Shown here: piece by piece, positions 23,376-34,286 of the stretch
How positions within the stretch are numbered: position 1 is the stretch's first letter
How the letters are laid out: each line of letters begins with the position of its first letter
Origin: Eupeodes corollae
Taxonomy: Eukaryota; Arthropoda; Insecta; Diptera; Syrphidae
Direction of reading: 5' to 3'
Assembly (NCBI RefSeq): GCF_945859685.1
Contig: NC_079147.1
Span: 283,193,679-283,257,678, forward strand
DNA length: 64,000 nucleotides
Notes under the pieces: generated by a model
What the model was told of the DNA's origin: nothing
The model's database searches: none
Seen by the model: the letters and a program-made list of their open reading frames with translations, nothing else
Program-made: the position numbers and the translations under genes

Positions 23376-25395
23376 TTTTATACATAATTCCATGGATCCT
23401 TTGAAAAATCTTCATATTCAGATTATTAAAACTGAGATTTAAAGAAGACCCTGAGCTATTGTCATCTTAATATTGCATTATTCCAGTTTGATCTGAAGCC
23501 TCTTAGACCGATTTTGATCAGAACCAAATATTTTATATTCTCTATCGAACATTGTCTATTCTATCATAAGACCTGGCAAGACTGTCACACTTCATACATA
23601 CGCCATTGTCAACTGTTTTCGGACACTTTTAATATAATGCAATGCAAGTTTATTTCCATCTTTGTGTTAAATCTTCTGATAGAACAAAAAACAGACATGA
23701 AGAACAAAAACAAAACACAAACTCCAACAAAAACAGAGATGCACGAGTAACTCGCTAACACCAGAAAGAAATCTCATGCATTCAGCCGGAATGGAGATGG
23801 AAAGATGGAGCATTGACTGAAGGCGAAGAAACACGTTGTGATGGTGGGAATCGCATTAAACTCTTATTCGTTGTTGCATCCACAAAAATACAAAAATTCT
23901 CCATTCAACCATCTGCAATCGCAACACGGATACAAAATAAGAACAAAAACAAAAATCTTTTCCAAACCTATAGGTTGGTAGATTTTGCTTGCTTCCAACA
24001 TTTACGAGCAGACGATAGATAGCTAACCTATAGAGCTTCATGGTTGGTGGACTTTTCCAATCTTTCCCTCGTTGGCACTTTATTTATTTATGCTTGAAGC
24101 TTCTTTTTTTTTGTGTCCGTTTGTCGTCTTCGGTGATGCTATTCTCTATTCCCGTTCACTTTGGACCTTTGTCTCATATACGAATGTACTAAAAGATGTC
24201 CTATACCCACCGTCAGTCGCTGCCGCCGCCGATAGATGTGCACTTGTGATGCAAAAAAACTAAAAAGAAATACCTACCTGACTGCTGGCCCTGATGGCCA
24301 CCCTACTGTGAATGCCATGTTCGGTGAGATATTTTAATGTAGATACGTGGCACCCAGCTCTGTGACGGCTAAGGCCAAACAGCTTCTGTATACGATACAC
24401 AACAAGGTGGGTCCCAATAACGCTTAACCGCTTCTATATCACCCTTCTCTTTGTGATCTTATATAACAAACGCTAACGCGCAACAACGACTCTCCGACGA
24501 CGACGACGACGGACGATAGGATGGCAGCAGCTTGGCAGCAGCGGGTGCATTAGATTTGTAGCTGCAGCATTTAACATCGGGTGCATTAGATTTGTAGCTG
24601 CAGCATTTAACATCTTTCATCCTATCACAGAGTGTCATCTGGAAAGACATAGCCACCATGAAAAGTCCGGTTCATTTTTATAAAAAAGTAAAAACAAAAA
24701 GAAAAAACGATACGATGGGCAAAAGAGCAAACGGACGCGATGGACGGACGTGACGGAAGAAACGGAATGGTTTTCGTGGTACTTGCGCTTGTATACAGCA
24801 GTTAAGATTTGCATTTTGGAAGAGTATTTGTCCACTTTGTTAGCAATGCAGTCGAAGTGGATTGTTGTTTTTTTTCAAGGCTTTTAAGATCTTATAGAGC
24901 CCTCGTATTTCGTTAGTTGAATCAAATGGAAAATTAAGATTAAAGAAGTGTAATAAAAAGATAGGAATAATCTCTCCACGTAAGAAAAAAAGACCAAAAC
25001 CTTCTTGTTTTACTCCTTAATGTTCAGCGTTATGGTTTTTACAACTTCGAGCCATTAGTCAAAAGACATAACCTTAATTTTGGTCATTAAACAGGAGTCA
25101 TTGATTTAGAAGCGTTTGTAATTGCGTCGAATGTGATCGATCAGGTTTATAAATGACTCAGCTCGAAACAGCTTTAAGATCCTAACGTTTACCCCTCTTG
25201 CAAAATTTACAATTATTAGAGACGAATGTCAGTTATTTCTGTAAGTGTAAGAGATATGTGTCCTTAGTGCAAGCTATACACAACACATGTTTAGTCCAAA
25301 CTCCAGATGAGAAACTGCTTATGAAAATACAATGAACATTCGAGATGAAATTGATAAATGAAACTCGATATAATTTCAAGGAAAATCAAGAGTAG
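23376..25395. other. Low-copy DNA, no gene recognised
   Basis: Contains short (GAC)n-type runs (24490-24515) and a perfect 36-bp tandem duplication listed separately. Open frames up to 78 codons are unremarkable. A weak 'gctcgaaacagc' phrase at ~25160 resembles the start of the tandem units that follow. Confidence 0.45.
24542..24613. repeat. Perfect 36-bp tandem duplication
   Basis: The 36 bases at 24542-24577, starting cgggtgcattag and ending ttaacat, are repeated without change at 24578-24613. Identity implies a recent slippage or duplication. Confidence 0.9.
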
Positions 25396-26787
25396 GCTCT
25401 TCGAAACAGCGAATTATCCTAGTCAGAGAAGTATATAAGGTATCCTCGAACTATTAAGCTATAAGCCTGCTTATATGACAAGAAAATGTGAGTCGTTCAA
25501 TCTGGCTAATAAGACTTAAGACGTGAATTTCAGACTTATTTCTTCGTAATTGCAACGTCATCCAACAATTGCTATATCTTACATTGGAAGTTATAGTGTT
25601 TTAACGTAACTTTATAAGAATATCAGAGATACTTTCAGTGGCTTAAAAATTTGGTCAATATTTTTGTTATCCTTAAAAGTATAAGTGAAACTATCACTAT
25701 AAGTTCTTAATCATACAACAAATTGTTTTCATAGAAATGGTGTGCCTTTACGTTAAAAATTATTTTGTTTTAAAAGATCAAACGATATCCCCGTCTCGTT
25801 AGATGTATATCTTAGCTTCATCAAATCCTGAGGCTTTTATTCTTCAATCTTCAATAACCAAAAAAAAGTCAAAACACAACACAACACTAACAACTTACAC
25901 ATGATAAAGTTATAAGAAAAAAACAACTGTTTGAGGAAAAAATAAACGCTCTTCGAAACAGCGAATTATTCTAGTCAGAAATATAACACAGGTTACCATG
26001 AACTATTAAATAATATCCCTGCTTACATGATAAGTTGATGTGAATTTTTAAATTACAGTAAAAATAAGAGGGACCTAAATGAGGGATGATTTTCTTCGAC
26101 AGAGTTCCATCAAACAAGTATTAGAAACACCTCAAATTATCAGTAAAAAGTTCGTTAACTTGGTAGAAATGTTATAATACACAATTTATTTAGGTTAAAA
26201 TCTTTTATCTCCATCGTCGTACAATTTGCAATAAGTTCTGAATTTGGAAACAAAGTTTTATTCGTATTTTTCGAAAATTGGGTAACTACGGAAGAAGCTA
26301 TTAAAGATATTTTTTTAAAAAGTATACAACAAATTTCTTTTGATATATTTATGTATATCTGAGCTCCGATGAATATCCAACCATGAAAGCATAATGCTTT
26401 TTCTTTCAAACTTTTTTATTACAAACCAAAACTAGAGATATCCTTATAAGAAAGAAATTTTTCGTAAGAAAATATCAACACCTAACAAAACATCAGCACG
26501 TAATGGACATCACGGTGAAGTAATAAGGTAATTTTTTGGGCAAAATGTACGCTTTTCGAAACAGCATATTATCCTATTCAAAGTAATACAATTAACAATG
26601 AACTGTTAAGATATTTTCCTGCTTACATGATAAGTAAATATAGCTTCTTAAAACTGTACAAAAATAACTTGGGCGAAAATGCAAGGGAAATTTCTTTGAC
26701 AGGGTTACTTCATCCAACTATTTCGATACTTTAAGATTGTTAGTTAAAGTATTTTTTAAGAACGAAATAACACTAAATTTTATTCTA

Positions 26788-28036
26788 CAGGGTTTTTCAA
26801 CAGGGACGTTTCAAAAGAAGAGCGGCAGGGACAGCAACCGACCCCATATTTCTTGTCGCACTTTTGACATTTCTCTTCAGTAAGGTTGGTCATTTTATGA
26901 TGGAAAGATATACGAGCCAACAACGAGTCGAACTTATTAAAATTTACTACCGAAATTCTGAGTCAGGGGCCTCAACGTTAAGAGCGCTACATCCAGTAAG
27001 GTCGTTGTAATAGTCCCAGCAGATCAACAATTGAGCGTGAAATAGTGAATCACAGGCACAGTACAAAATTTTTCCGTGCCAGTAAGACAAGGAAATGCCC
27101 GTAGTGTCGAGAATATTGCTGCCGCTGAGGCTTCAGTTGCAGAAACCCCAAATGTGTCTCTGAAGAGTTGGCATCTCTGTGAGGCATTTCTTGGCCTACA
27201 TCCTTACAAGATTAAATTAACGCAAGAACTGAAGCCACTTGATCACCAGAACGTCGTATGTTCGAGAATTGGGTTGAGTAACTTGAAAATGGTTTGGATT
27301 TTCATCGCAAAATCATCTTCAGCGGTGAGGCTCATTTTTGGCTGAATGGATTCGTCAATAAACAAAATAAGCGGTATTGGTTAGGCAGCAATCTACAAGT
27401 ACTCCATGAGTCATCATGGCATTCCGAAAAAACTACGGTTTAGTGTGATTTATGAGCCGGCAGCGTCATTGGGCCGTACTTCTTCCGTGATGATCAAGAC
27501 TGACACGATATTGTTATTAGAAATCGCTACCGTTCAATGTTAAACGAATATTTTTGGGCCGAGTTGATCGATATGGACTTGAAGGACATGTGGTTTCAAC
27601 AGGACGGCACTAAAAACCACACAGCGAATGTCACGATCAATTTATTTTGAAACCAAGTTTGGAGACGTTATTGATCTCAAAAAATGGTCCAGTAAATTGG
27701 CTGCATCGGTCATGCGATTTGACGCTGTTAGACTATTGCCCCTGGGGCTACGTCAAGTCTATGGTATATACCAACAAGTAAGCGTAGATTGATGAACTTT
27801 CTACGAATATCGAACGTGAAATTGCAGCAGTATCGGCCGATTTATGCTCGAAAATTGGGTTCAGCGTCTTGACTTCTGCAAGCATGCCCGCGGTGACCAT
27901 ATGTAAAAGAAATCAAGTTGCATACATAATTTTATCAAACGTACTTCCTCAGGAATAAAGAATTTCATTGATATCCAAATCAGTTTTTGTTTTATTTAAA
28001 AAAAAACTTTTGTAGCGCTCTTATTCAAAAACCCGC
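26788..28036 (+). mobile_element. Mariner-like (DD41D-type) transposon, complete ends
   Basis: 1.25 kb bounded by TA on both sides (26786-26787 and 28037-28038). The imperfect terminal inverted repeats are CAGGGTTTTTCAACAGGGAC on the left and, reverse-complemented on the right, GCGGGTTTTTGAATAAGAG. It holds a broken transposase frame (26900-27905). Spacing of the second and third catalytic Asp codons fits the DD41D group. It sits inside a tandem repeat unit. Confidence 0.85.
26900..27905 (+). pseudogene. DD41D mariner-like transposase, inactivated
   Basis: Start at ATG 26900 (MERYTSQQRVELIKIYY), a helix-turn-helix N-terminus typical of IS630/Tc1/mariner transposases. It continues with ENIAAAEASVAETPNVS, HPYKIKLTQELKPLDH and FSGEAHFWLNGFVNKQN, where the first catalytic Asp has become Gly. 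MWFQQDGTKNHTA follows (second Asp 27603-27605), then NWLHRSCDLTLLDY (third Asp 27731-27733). The second-to-third distance is 128 nt, that is 42 codons plus a 2-nt frameshift, hence 41 residues between them. Several other shifts and stops occur. The product would cut and paste the element if intact; here it is dead. Confidence 0.85.
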
Positions 28037-28455
28037 TATATGTATATCTATGTCGTGAGGAAGAACCTTTTCACTATAAAGGTTATCCCTTTAAGTTGTC
28101 CTTTATCTTTTTCAAAAGTTTTTATCTTTATGACGATAAAAATAAGTTAAAAGCGATGAGATCTAAATTTGGAAAGAAAGCTTTTCCGTATGTTCGAAAA
28201 ACTGGTGGGTCCAACTACGGAAGGAACTATCGAAGGTACTTCTTAAAAAAAGATCAAACATTTTTTTATCTCCTTAGATGGTATATGTATACGAGCTCCC
28301 TCAAAATTTCAACCATAAAAGCCTGAGGCTTATATCCTTCAACTTTCAACAACCAAAAGTAAAGCCTATTACATATAAGGTAGATATTTTTGGGTATACT
28401 ATTATTCAAAACATCAACACCTTACGCATAGTGGACATCAGTACGATATACACCA

Positions 28456-30788
28456 GAAAACACTCTATAAACACACAATAGCTACTGCTGCCATCATTAA
28501 CATGTACTTCCATTCAACCATCATCTCCTAATTCAAATCTCACGCTCAGTTGACCCGAAACAATTTCCTACAAAACATCCGTCTGTACATAAAGCATAAA
28601 GGTATGAGTAAATACAACCACCACCATGCAAACAAAAACTGCTGATCCAATCGCACCCTCTGCCATCGGGATATCCTATACATTTTTATATGTATGTTCA
28701 GTTCATACCTGGAGCTGGAGCTTCTACAACAAGTCAACCCCTTGTTTCGTTAGTTTGGAAAAACACCTTCGGGCAATCTTTTAGTGTCTGATGTGGAGAA
28801 AGAGGTAACAACCGCATGACGACAACAACAACGACGACGCATCGATGCAGTCGAAAGCGAACCCTACATAGCCACACAAACATTTTCATGGAGAAGCTGA
28901 AGCTGGACCAACGATGCGTGTCATCCTTACCGGATCCGATTTTCGTGTTGTCCTGGAAAAGTGCTAGAAAGCATTTCGTCTTAATTATTTTGCCATTTTT
29001 GCATTGGAGTGAGCATCTGTAGTCCTTCCGCCCTCCTTTGTCACCTTATTTTCGGTCTTCTTCGCTTCGATGGAGTTTACTCAATTTTGAATGCTTCGCC
29101 TCCTCAACCCCAACCAAAACGCTATATAGAATTTTGTTATGTACCCCAAAGCTTCAAAATGCTCCTCTCCGTTCCGTTCCGCTCCACTCTATAGCCGGAC
29201 ACATAGTTTGAAGGACAATGCTTATTAAAAATTCTATTCCATGTCCTTTGGATGTGGTGGCGAACAAGCAGTGTGGTCGTTCATTGCCTCTTTGCTGCTT
29301 TATAACTAATTTTCCAGCACACATTTTGAGAATGAGAAGAACCTCTGAAGGGCGGGGCTGTCGGACAACAACGACCGTCCTGAGGGGGTTATGATCATTA
29401 CTCCGTTTTTCATTATAGAAGCGAAGGACTTTATATAGAAATAGACGGAAGCTGAAGCAGGAGCAGGGAAGTAAGTACTGTACGTATACGGAACGTAGAA
29501 GCGCATCCCTTTGGTCGCATCATTTTCTCAAGCTTTTGGGGCAAACCAAGCGTTCAACAAGCATTCACCAGCTTACACATGAAATACCGCATCAGACCAT
29601 GAGTCCCCCTCTGGGCTAAAAATGGCCGACAATAGTGTTTGTTCATTTCATCCCTTTCCATTTTCCATCAGAGACGATTGGATGGAGTCTGAAGCGGTAG
29701 CAACGGCCAGCAGCGGTAGTGGCGGCGGCGGCGGTAAACTCTATGGGGGCTATTTTCTGAAATTTCACAGTTTTGTTTGATATTTTTGTTTCTGTTTTGT
29801 TTTATGAAATAATGAAGAATCTACGGTTCTTGTGTATGGAAGTGTGTGTGTTGTGTGTATGGAGAGACGTGTCCTTGATGGTTTGGGGTTGTTTTATTAA
29901 ACTTTTCTAAAATATTCAAAACTTTATGAAATTTTCTAATTTGCCGTTGCTTGGATGCGGTTCCAGTTACCAGTTCGTTTTAGTTCGGTGTGTGGAGCGG
30001 TGCGGTACAATGAGCAGCTAATATGCCACCTTTTCCCAGAGCTCACTACTACCGCTGCCACTGCCGCCGTCGACGTCTAGGAGTATATTTTTCTTGCCAT
30101 CTTTTTTTAGTATCCTTTATATAAGAATATATACCTACTTCACAGATAGTTTAGGTATTGCATGGCAACGGCTACACTTATTCTGACTACGGTCTCTGTT
30201 AAGCCATAGATGTATCTACATTCATATATACTCGTAGTTTCCTGCGTAAAACGAAAAATCTGGTGCGGTATTTTAGTTTCTCCTAAAAATAGTTCACATC
30301 ACACAACCATATAATTTATTTTTGTATATTTCAACACCACATAGGGGGGTAAAATTATACCTTAAAAATATTTTTTTTGGAAAGGATACTGGACAGGAAT
30401 GTTTAAAGTGAACAAGGATTTTGTTTTAATTTCTATGGAAAACATAGAATTATTAATAGGTTATGCTTTTCATGTGCCAATGAGAAAATTTGCACGGGAC
30501 ATCGCATTTTTTAAATGCAAAATGTTTTTATCTGTTGATATTTTGTCAGCACAATTCATTAAATTATTTTGTACGTATTATTAAAAGTCATCTACGTATT
30601 TTAGGGATTCACTGATTTTGTTTAATAATTCTGAGAAATCAGTAAACTTATACAATTATGCTACATTTTATTTTACGTTTAAAACTATTGTTTTTAAGAA
30701 AATGTTTGTTTGAAAAGAATGCTTTATAGGTTTTAATCTCCTCATTCACTTTGTAAAATTGAGAATTTTGACACTTTTAAGAGATAAA
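28456..30788. other. Low-copy DNA, no gene recognised
   Basis: Contains acaacaacgacgacg and a (GGC)n run at ~29717-29736. The latter lies in a 33-codon frame starting MESEAVATASSGS (29688) that lacks further support. GC-richer than its surroundings at 29580-30090. It may be promoter or intron DNA of a host gene outside the window. Confidence 0.45.
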
Positions 30789-31547
30789 ATCAAAAAAGGC
30801 TGTGATGCGATTTGACTTGCTTAAAGATTTGTAGGTTTTAGTGTTTTGTTAAAAAAGTTATGAGTTAAACTATTCTAAAAATCCTAAAATTACCAACAAT
30901 ATTTTGCACATGATGAAATAGTTGATTTTAAGAAACCAACCAATTTTTACAAAGCCATAATCTCATATTTTTGAAAGATATTTAAGCCAAAAAATTTCTT
31001 AAGCCTCAATTTTTACCAACTGTTAGTAATGTTTCGTTTAGGTTCTTATTTTTTATAAAAAAATCAATTTCATTTTTCTCAAAATATAATTGAATGTTGA
31101 AAACAATATTTCTTTTAGGATAAAATTGGTTCGAAGCGATAACCTCATATTTTTAAAAAGATATTTGTATCGAAAATCCATTTTTACCAACTTTGAGTAA
31201 TATTTTTTATAAAAAAAACTTGCAATTAGATTTTGTTTAAAATTTTACCAGATGTCCAAACGTTATTCTTTATTGCACAAAGCTATTTTGAAGATACAAT
31301 AATGTTTTGATAGTTTAATATTCGAAGTGAAAAACATTTTTCTTCAGTTTTGATTTATAAAAAAAACCGTTAATTGGATTTTTTTCCAAAACATATAATA
31401 CAAAATTTAATTCAAGTCGAACGTGCGAACGTACGAACTTACAAACGTATGGAAGTACGTACACACGCAAGCGCAGACATCTTTCTACTCGACTCTAGGG
31501 ACCAAAATTTGAATTCAATAAATCAGACCGGTTACAATAACTTCCTA
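30789..31547 (-). repeat. Helentron/DINE-like element, truncated at the palindrome
   Basis: Minus orientation. Starts with the family 3' end (aaaaaaggctgtgatgcg) and a variant sub-end 'gtaggttttagtgttttg'. It runs through repeated 'ttttaccaactt' blocks and the cgtacgtac-rich core (31425-31475). It stops in the terminal palindrome at 'aacttccta', where an RTE fragment begins. Confidence 0.65.
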
Positions 31548-31985
31548 GTGGACCTGGGCCTCAACCAACATGCGTCCCCATACAGCTGAGTCCCTAGCTA
31601 GCTGTTTTCCGTTTCGCACGTCAAGTCTTTACCCACCTGCGTGCGCCACCTGTGTCGCGGTCTTCCTCTAGTGAGCCGTCCTTTGGAATTGGATTCGAAG
31701 ACCTTCAGGGCTGGAGCGTTGATGTGCATTTGCTCTACATGACCCAGCCATCTAAGTCGTTGGACTTTTATTCTTTTAACAGGTCAGTGTCGCTGTTCAG
31801 CCCGTACAGTTCGTCGTTGTATCTTTCCTCCACTCTCCATCTATGCAGACGAGACCAAAAATCAACCGAAGAATTTTTCTCTCGAAGAATCCTAAGACGC
31901 TCTCATCTTTCTTTTACAGGGTCCAGGCCTCAGCGCCATAGATGAGAGCCGGGATGATGAGTGTCTTATATATGGTAATTTTAAT
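31548..31985 (-). mobile_element. RTE retrotransposon 3' fragment
   Basis: Minus-strand C-terminal domain of the main RTE subfamily (region with GHVEQMHINAPALKVFESN and the RGRPRLRW-type segment, frameshifted). Its 3' untranslated start and (TAAG)n tail are lost at the junction with the DINE-like copy. The upstream part continues, after an inserted stretch and a ~0.4-kb deletion, at 32346-32524. Confidence 0.7.
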
Positions 31986-32065
31986 TTTTTTTTTAAATAG
32001 TTAAACTGACAACTTTTTTGACAAAACACGAAAATCTACAAACCGGTTTTCCAATGGATGAAGTA

Positions 32066-32345
32066 TTACCCGTTAATGGTGGTTAGTGTGTATTGCTGTC
32101 ACGCCACAGGTCTTGGGTTCAATTCCTGTCTGATCTTCCTAAAAAAAAAGGTTTTCACGGGTTCTGCCTCTTGCGAGGAATTGACAAATCCCCCGAGAGT
32201 AATTCTTGTCATGAAAAGCGCTTTCTCAAATTATCCGTTCGGATTCGGCATATAAACTGTAGGTCCCCTACATTCCAGACAACATAACTCGCACACATTA
32301 ATGGTTTAGAGCTGTAAGTCTAGGCCACCCAATTTATTTATTTAT
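32066..32345 (+). repeat. SINE, nearly full length
   Basis: Head 'tacccgttaatggtggttag' is followed by a B box GGGTTCAATTCC (~32115). The body has 'gttctgcctcttgcgaggaattgac', 'ccgttcggattcggcat' and 'tgtaggtccc', and the tail is aatttatttatttatttt. It is inserted in an RTE copy. The 31986-32065 stretch between RTE and SINE carries 'ctgacaacttttttgacaaaacacgaaa', a piece shared with the DINE-like variant end. Confidence 0.85.
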
Positions 32346-32524
32346 TTTGCACAATTCTCTCCAGAACGATGTTGACTAAGTAGCATGACGGAGCCTTGCT
32401 TGAACCTTTTTTGACATCAAATGCATCAGTGGGATCTTTTCCGACCTTTATAGAGTAGCGTGCATTTTCCACAAACGGATAAGTTTGACATGGATGCCAA
32501 AATTAGACATTGCTCTGTAGAGTT
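32346..32524 (-). pseudogene. RTE reverse-transcriptase fragment
   Basis: The minus strand encodes the stretch around 'CRAMSNFGIHVKLIR', a DVKKGF block and NIVLERIVQ, that is the RT palm before YADD. Probably the upstream continuation of 31548-31985. Confidence 0.65.
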
Positions 32525-33480
32525 GGTTAGGTTAGGTTAAAATATAGGCCAGTTTAATGGTCAATAGTGATACAACATGAATCTTGAGGCTCCCTTCTAA
32601 GGACAATGAAATGAATTTCTTACGTAACTTGAAAAATTGATTACATTACTATGATTAAGATCATTAATATCAGTTGTAGAAGAATTCTCCTAGGTAGGCC
32701 CTGCGTTTCTGAACTAGAGCAGGGTATGTACAGAGGAGGTAAGGAAATGTTTTCTCCTCTTCCTCATCCATACAGCTTCTTCAAAATTTTAAAATACGCC
32801 TAGTCACGTGGCGTTTTTTCGAACTAGACAATTCCTACTTATGACACCGATTATCGAGCTTATATGCGATGTGCTTATAGATAGCAACCGAGTTTAGGGC
32901 TTTAAATATATTTTAAGCCAGATTTTTTCGTGACCTAACACGTGATGATGTTATTCCACCTGATATTTGCCTTCTTATAGTGTCTTCCATTACGAATAGT
33001 TTACATGCAGTGGTGGTAGACTGTTTTATATTTTTGGTGAGTTCGTTTGAATTACAATTTCCTTGAATGTCTCTTTGGCCCGACACCCATCAATGTTGAA
33101 TGTTAAACTGTTTTACAATCTCTATTTGAGATGATCGGCAGTTAAAGACTGTTTTTAGAGACAGAGTCCAGATATTTGATAGCGGCCTGACTATCTGAGA
33201 AAATACAAATATCAGATGTTTATATCACGTTTTTTTTAAGCCTTTTTTATCGCCAAGAGTTACACTTGGAACACGCTACAATGATTGGAAAGGTGGATTG
33301 AGAGACTTTCAGTCGTTAAGAGTACATATCTCCATCAACCAATTAATTTTTATTGATCCATCTGAATTAAAGTGTCTTCCAGGTTTGCTCAGCCATCCCA
33401 GAAAGATCTGAATGGTATAGAAATCTGGAAGTTTCTGTTGGGGGATGGTCTGTGTAGTTTGTAATTGATTCTAAATAACG
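32525..33480 (-). pseudogene. RNase-H LINE 3' end (LOA/R1-like)
   Basis: Minus strand, from 33480: frameshifted RNase H with the motif IFSDSQAAIKYLDSVSKNS (~33150-33210). The following C-terminal region and a 3' untranslated end read 'ccattaaactggcc' and terminate in repeated aacctaacc (32525-32536). A short copy of this same 3' end sits at 57212-57297. The family differs from the LINE at 22745-23375. Inactive. Confidence 0.55.
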
Positions 33481-33589
33481 GGTAATCTATTTTGCGATTT
33501 TAAAAGTATAGGGCTGGAATTCGAAATCTGTCAAACTAAGTTGTTAAACCAATTTCGTTTTTGTCAGTTAAAAGTCTGGCCTTTAAGAA

Positions 33590-34280
33590 AACAGATCGCT
33601 TTACTATGACACAAATGTCGTGCTTTAAGAAGAGATTATGGTTTACATAATCGACCAACTTCCCAAGCAATTGGCAAAATTGTGAACAAATTTGAAGAGA
33701 CTGGATTGGTTACAGATATTGTAAAGCCTGTGCATCATCCGATCATACCACTGAAAATCATATAGCGTTGCAACAAACGCCACCACTTTCGATCTTCTTT
33801 TGAGGTACCAACATCAATCTTATTCAAGCTGCTATATTTCCAGCCTCGACGTCGTCGCCAAATCATTCGACTTGCTTTCCAACCCAGCGATAATCAATTC
33901 CCTGAAGGGATATGGAGCGCCAAAAGGGTTCGTGGAGTATATCAAAATATTCTACAGCAAATCATTTACTAGAGCAAGAACTTACGAACCCTATATTAAA
34001 GCTCTAAGTGGTGTAAAACAAGGGACCTATTATCTTCCATGCTTTTGAACATTGTAATAGACAGACTTCTGGAATCCCTGCTGTAAGTGAAAGTGTTGCC
34101 GAAGACCCGCATATGTCGATTAATCGTCGTTCTCAGGAATAAGGACTATCTTACGGCACATTATGGTGTATTTTGCATTTGGATCTACACCTTCATTCAT
34201 ATAAAGTCCAGATGACACAACAACTGAAGCCAGCTGATCTTTCGTCAAGAGGGTGCTTGAACGACAGGCAGTGGATCTCA
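33590..34280 (+). pseudogene. DD41D mariner-like relic split by an R2-like fragment
   Basis: Left part (33600-33738): RRDYGLHNRPTSQAIGKIVN followed by KFEETGLVTDI, the second helix-turn-helix of the transposase. Right part (34076-34280): SESVAEDPHMSINRRSQE, then GLSYGTLWCILHLDLHLHS and YKVQMTQQLKPADL. The two parts are consecutive in the family, so the R2-like segment between them is an insertion. The catalytic domain is missing; it ends at a DINE-like element (34287). Confidence 0.75.
33740..34075 (+). mobile_element. R2-like reverse-transcriptase fragment inserted in mariner relic
   Basis: Open frame with SLDVVAKSFDLLSNPAIINS (the DVxKAFD palm motif), LKGYGAPKGFVEYIK, LSGVKQGTYY and, after a frameshift, MLLNIVIDRLLESL. 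This wording is that of site-specific R2-group LINEs rather than RTE or CR1. Both ends are sharp against mariner coding sequence. No YADD, endonuclease or zinc finger remains. Clade assignment from memory, moderate. Confidence 0.6.
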
Positions 34281-34286
34281 ATTTTT

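Larger units (their letters stand above)
25396..28455. repeat. Three degenerate ~0.55-0.65-kb tandem units, the third holding a mariner
   Basis: Each unit begins gct(c/t)ttcgaaacagc: 25396, 25948 and 26551. Shared downstream blocks come in the same order: 'ctgcttacatgataag', a ttcttcgacag-like block, 'gatcaaa' with 'gtatat', a gagctcc/agcttc block, and 'ggcttatat' with 'cttcaa'. Unit spacing is 552 and 603 bp. The third is about 0.65 kb once the mariner (26788-28036) is removed. The minus strand of units 2 and 3 shows weakly similar translations, but nothing I can identify. Confidence 0.6.

Noticed and set aside
25160..25395. A possible fourth tandem unit before 25396
   Set aside because: Only the 'ctcgaaacagc' phrase matches; the following sequence does not align and the spacing (about 236 bp) does not fit.
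29688..29789. Short frame MESEAVATASSGS with a poly-Gly run
   Set aside because: Only 33 codons, ended by a stop, no splice-donor context that I trust; the (GGC)n run alone explains the Gly tract.
31652..31945. 97-codon plus-strand frame
   Set aside because: It is the reverse strand of the RTE C-terminal domain, which reads correctly on minus.
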